From: Actinomycetota bacterium
GTDB lineage: Bacteria > Actinomycetota > Actinomycetes > Streptosporangiales > Streptosporangiaceae
DNA: 32,344 bases
Assembly: GCA_003164955.1 (NCBI GenBank)
Contig: PLRW01000213.1
Location: forward strand, 1-32,344
Direction: 5' to 3'
Shown: positions 30,068-32,344 of the stretch, piece by piece
How positions within the stretch are numbered: the first letter of the stretch is position 1
Layout: every line of letters starts with the position of its first letter
Notes under the pieces: generated by a model
Seen by the model: only the letters and a program-made list of their open reading frames with translations
What the model was told of the DNA's origin: nothing
The model's database searches: none
Made by a program: the position numbers and the translations under genes

Positions 30068-31420
30068 CTAGCTTGCTTCGCTGCCGTGATCGGAAGCCAG
30101 CCAGTCCAGCGCGACGGCGGCCGTCCAGGACTGCTGCGGCGAACCGAGCGGCTCGCCGGTGAACGGCTCGAAGTACTCGGCGAACTCCCCGGCCGCGGCG
30201 ATCTGGCTGAGCGAGTCGCGGCGGAGCTCGTCCGCGCGGCCGAAGTAGCCGAGCTGGCTCAGTGAGTACCACAGCAGCCAGTTGATGACCGGCCAGACCG
30301 GGCCACGCCAGTAGTTGCGCGGCTCGAACACCGGCTCGGCCGGGCTCGTGCTCGGCAGCAGGGGCCATCGCGACCGGGGGTCGCCGCAGAAGTCCCCGGA
30401 GTCGAGCAGGCGCATCTGGGTAGCGCGCCGGCCGACATCTGCGGTCCGCGCGAAAAGCGGCGCGAAACCCGCGAACGTCCGCAGCCGGATTTGCTCCCCG
30501 GCGCGGACGTCGTAGTCGAGGCAGAGGCCGGATTCAGCGTCGAAGCAGCGAGCCAGCCCCTCACGGCCGCGGTCCAGCCAGCGGGCCAGCTGCCCGCGGT
30601 CCTCGTCACTGGCCCTGGCCACGCCGGCCAGATCGAGGAGCGCGGTGTTCGCCGCGACGAGGACGGCACTGAAGAACACGTCCTTGATCAGGAACGGGTA
30701 CTGGCGGTAGATCTGCGCGTCGTCGTACTGGTACTTCCTCAGCAGGCCGACCAGCCTGAGGTACCGGTCGTAGTCCCAGTCGGTGGGCCGCTCCGACGGA
30801 TCTCCTACCTCACTGGTGTCCAGGCGGGTGTACGGGCCGTGCATGGCTTCGATGCGGACCAGGGCATTGTCCCAGCGCGGGGAGTTGTCCGTGGCTTCCC
30901 ATGGATGGTAGATGGTGACCAGTCCCGACGCCTCGGGGTCGCGCTGCGTGGCGAGGTAGCGATGCCATTTGACCAGCCGCGGGTAAAGCGCCTGCAGGCG
31001 CGCGCGGATCTCCGGCCGCTGCGCTTCCGGCGTCAGCTGCCAGATCCGCAGCAGCGCCAGGGCATGCACCGGTGGCTGGCAGATCCCGGTCGTCCGTACC
31101 GGCGACGCTGGCGCCGCCGGTACGGACACGCAGTTCCACCATTCCGGCCCGGGAAAGTACGGCTCGCCCGGGCCCGCCCGGAACACGACGTGCGGCACCA
31201 TGCCCGTCGACCACTGCGCCGCGAACAGCCCCTCCAGCTCCGCCATGGCCCGCCGGACATCCAGGTGCGCCCATCCGATCGCATTGAAAGCGCTGTCCCA
31301 GCTCCACTGGTGCGGGTACAGATGCGGTGATGCCTTGGTCCAGCTGCCCGCGTCGTTGCCACGGAGCACCGCGGCTGCCTGGTCGCGCAGCAGGGCCGGA
31401 GTCCAGGCGGTCACGCTCAC
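30068..31420 (-). CDS. GH63-type hydrolase, glucosylglycerate/mannosylglycerate hydrolase-like
   Basis: A 450-residue (alpha/alpha)6-barrel enzyme. Motifs: HLYPHQWSWDSAFNAIGW at 33-50, YHPWEATDNSPRWDNA at 171-186 (candidate acid Asp184), RNYWRGPVWPVINW late in the protein, and EYFEPFTGEPLGS at 415-427 (candidate base Glu). These agree with the GH63 subgroup that includes glucosylglycerate hydrolase of mycobacteria, which releases glucose from the compatible solute glucosylglycerate during recovery from nitrogen starvation. There is no signal peptide. GTG 31420 has AGGAGA at good spacing. Substrate assignment is inference; trehalase- or mannosidase-like activity is the alternative. Confidence 0.85.
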   Translation of the reverse strand: MSVTAWTPALLRDQAAAVLRGNDAGSWTKASPHLYPHQWSWDSAFNAIGWAHLDVRRAMAELEGLFAAQWSTGMVPHVVFRAGPGEPYFPGPEWWNCVSVPAAPASPVRTTGICQPPVHALALLRIWQLTPEAQRPEIRARLQALYPRLVKWHRYLATQRDPEASGLVTIYHPWEATDNSPRWDNALVRIEAMHGPYTRLDTSEVGDPSERPTDWDYDRYLRLVGLLRKYQYDDAQIYRQYPFLIKDVFFSAVLVAANTALLDLAGVARASDEDRGQLARWLDRGREGLARCFDAESGLCLDYDVRAGEQIRLRTFAGFAPLFARTADVGRRATQMRLLDSGDFCGDPRSRWPLLPSTSPAEPVFEPRNYWRGPVWPVINWLLWYSLSQLGYFGRADELRRDSLSQIAAAGEFAEYFEPFTGEPLGSPQQSWTAAVALDWLASDHGSEAS

Positions 31421-31563
31421 GGCGAGTTTTCTCCTGACGTTCGGGCTGGTTACCAGAAGGCTAACGTCTCCGTGACGTGCCCCCGCGCGGCGGGTTCGTC
31501 CCGCCGACGGGCCCGCGTCGTGGACTTCGGGGTCGCCGTTCCCGCAGACCGCGGCTCAACCTG

Positions 31564-31588
31564 ATCGCCAGCTGTAATCGCCAGCTGT
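31564..31588. repeat. 12-bp direct repeat in divergent promoter region
   Basis: ATCGCCAGCTGT occurs at 31564-31575 and 31577-31588, each with the palindrome CAGCTG, 28 bases before the carboxyltransferase ATG. It may be a binding site placed one helical turn plus apart. Confidence 0.5.
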
Positions 31589-31616
31589 CCCTGGGCTTCT
31601 GCGGTAGGCCTGGAAC

Positions 31617-32344
31617 ATGAATGCACGTGATCTGCTCGCCGCGCTGCTGGATCCCGGGACGTTCCGCTCGTGGGATGACGGACCGGACGACGTGCGGCCT
31701 GACGGCCCGGCCGGCTTGGGGCCTGCCGGCCCGGCCGGCTTGGGGGCCGCGACCGGCTACGGCGCCGACCTGGCCCGGGCGCGGGAGAAGACCGGGCTGG
31801 ACGAGTCGGTCATCACCGGGACGGGCCTGATCGGCGGGCGCCGCGTGGCCGTGGCGGCAACTGAGTTCGCGTTCCTGGGCGGGTCGATCGGCGTGGCCGC
31901 CGGGGAGCGCCTGGCGCACGCGATCGAGCGCGCCACCGCGGAACGCCTCCCGATGATCTCCCTGCCCGCCTCGGGCGGCACCCGCATGCAGGAAGGCACG
32001 GTCGCCTTCCTGCAGATGGTGAAGATCACCGCGGCGGTCACCGCGCACAAGGCCGCGCACCTGCCGTACGTCGCCTATCTGCGGCACCCCACCACCGGCG
32101 GGGTGCTCGCCTCCTGGGCCTCCCTGGGGCATCTGACGATCGCCGAGCCCGGGGCGCTGATCGGCTTTCTCGGCCCGCGGGTCTATCAGGGCCTGTACGG
32201 CGCCCCGTTCCCGGAGGATGTTCAGACGGCCGAGAACCTGTACGCCCACGGGCTGGTCGACGCCGTCGTCGCGCCGGGCGATCTCGCCGCGTTCCTGGAC
32301 CGCGTGCTCACCGCGCTCACCCCCGCGCCGCACGCGGCCCCCGC
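31617..32344 (+). CDS. Acyl-CoA carboxylase carboxyltransferase subunit, partial (3' end outside window)
   Basis: 242 codons are visible, open to the window end. The product has the crotonase-like fold of acetyl-CoA carboxylase carboxyltransferases: ITGTGLIGGRRVAVAATEFA, FLGGSIGVAAGERLAHAIE, LPASGGTRMQEGTVAFLQM, the oxyanion Gly-Gly in HPTTGGVLAS, and GALIGFLGPRVYQGL. It transfers the carboxyl group from biotin to acetyl-CoA or another acyl-CoA. The beta half comes first; in many actinomycetes a fused alpha half follows, which would lie outside. The N-terminus carries a Gly-Pro-Ala repeat (residues 31-42). ATG 31617 has no strong ribosome site. Confidence 0.88.
   Translation, partial: MNARDLLAALLDPGTFRSWDDGPDDVRPDGPAGLGPAGPAGLGAATGYGADLARAREKTGLDESVITGTGLIGGRRVAVAATEFAFLGGSIGVAAGERLAHAIERATAERLPMISLPASGGTRMQEGTVAFLQMVKITAAVTAHKAAHLPYVAYLRHPTTGGVLASWASLGHLTIAEPGALIGFLGPRVYQGLYGAPFPEDVQTAENLYAHGLVDAVVAPGDLAAFLDRVLTALTPAPHAAP
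31704..31745 (+). repeat. 18-bp direct repeat, period 24, in carboxyltransferase gene
   Basis: GGCCCGGCCGGCTTGGGG occurs at 31704-31721 and 31728-31745. The 24-base period keeps the frame and duplicates the peptide GPAGLG(P/A)A near the N-terminus. Confidence 0.85.

Noticed and set aside
28627..30162. 511-codon plus-strand frame
   Set aside because: Out-of-frame reading of the deacetylase gene, continuing through noncoding sequence; Arg/Pro-rich, no motif.

Overview
The window is very GC-rich, with strong third-position GC, GTG and TTG starts and several starts that look leaderless. It carries families typical of Actinomycetota: an LCP cell-wall ligase, a membrane-anchored Ser/Thr kinase, a MenB-type naphthoate synthase, the hopanoid radical-SAM enzyme HpnJ, a glucosylglycerate-hydrolase-like GH63 enzyme and a combined-type acyl-CoA carboxyltransferase. 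The source is most likely a soil filamentous actinomycete (Streptosporangiales-like). I cannot fix the genus from the sequence. No tRNA, rRNA, CRISPR array, transposase or integrase is visible.

Layout. 1-1.2 kb: a membrane protein with a proline-rich tail that runs off the left edge, a tiny ORF coupled to it, and a C-terminal remnant of a secreted beta-helix-type protein. 1.3-3.4 kb: a secreted M28 peptidase lipoprotein convergent with a six-helix membrane protein. 3.4-10.3 kb is the most unusual block. On the minus strand lie a divergent sigma-70-like factor, a soluble coiled-coil protein, a four-helix membrane protein with coiled coils, and a matrixin-like zinc protease. Divergent from them on the plus strand lie a 56-residue protein, a small one-helix coiled-coil protein and an OmpA-domain lipoprotein. 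An inverted repeat covers a candidate -10 box of the sigma gene. I propose this as a regulated envelope stress or conflict system; that is inference.

10.4-19.4 kb: a short-chain dehydrogenase, a GNAT acetyltransferase, a beta-propeller lipoprotein pseudogene, a P-loop kinase, an LCP protein coupled to a fused heterodimeric-type ABC exporter, a CsbD-like protein and an MntP-like efflux pump. 19.4-24.5 kb: a GH36 alpha-galactosidase, an SDR with a collagen-like insertion, and hpnJ. 24.5-26.2 kb: an MFS pseudogene behind an intact-looking operator cluster, then menB. 26.3-32.3 kb: a Ser/Thr kinase, a remnant resembling F420-0:gamma-glutamyl ligase, a Tat-type polysaccharide deacetylase lipoprotein, a short orphan ORF that may be a remnant, a GH63-type hydrolase, and the start of a carboxyltransferase gene leaving the window.

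Two themes recur. First, at least four genes are in decay, two of them apparently by internal deletion plus frameshift while both ends remain recognisable, so many neighbours are probably accessory. Second, three genes (left-edge membrane protein, 294-residue membrane protein, LCP) are preceded by very short ORFs whose stop overlaps the next start by four bases, which suggests translational coupling. Product names rest on motif recognition by eye. No database search was possible.
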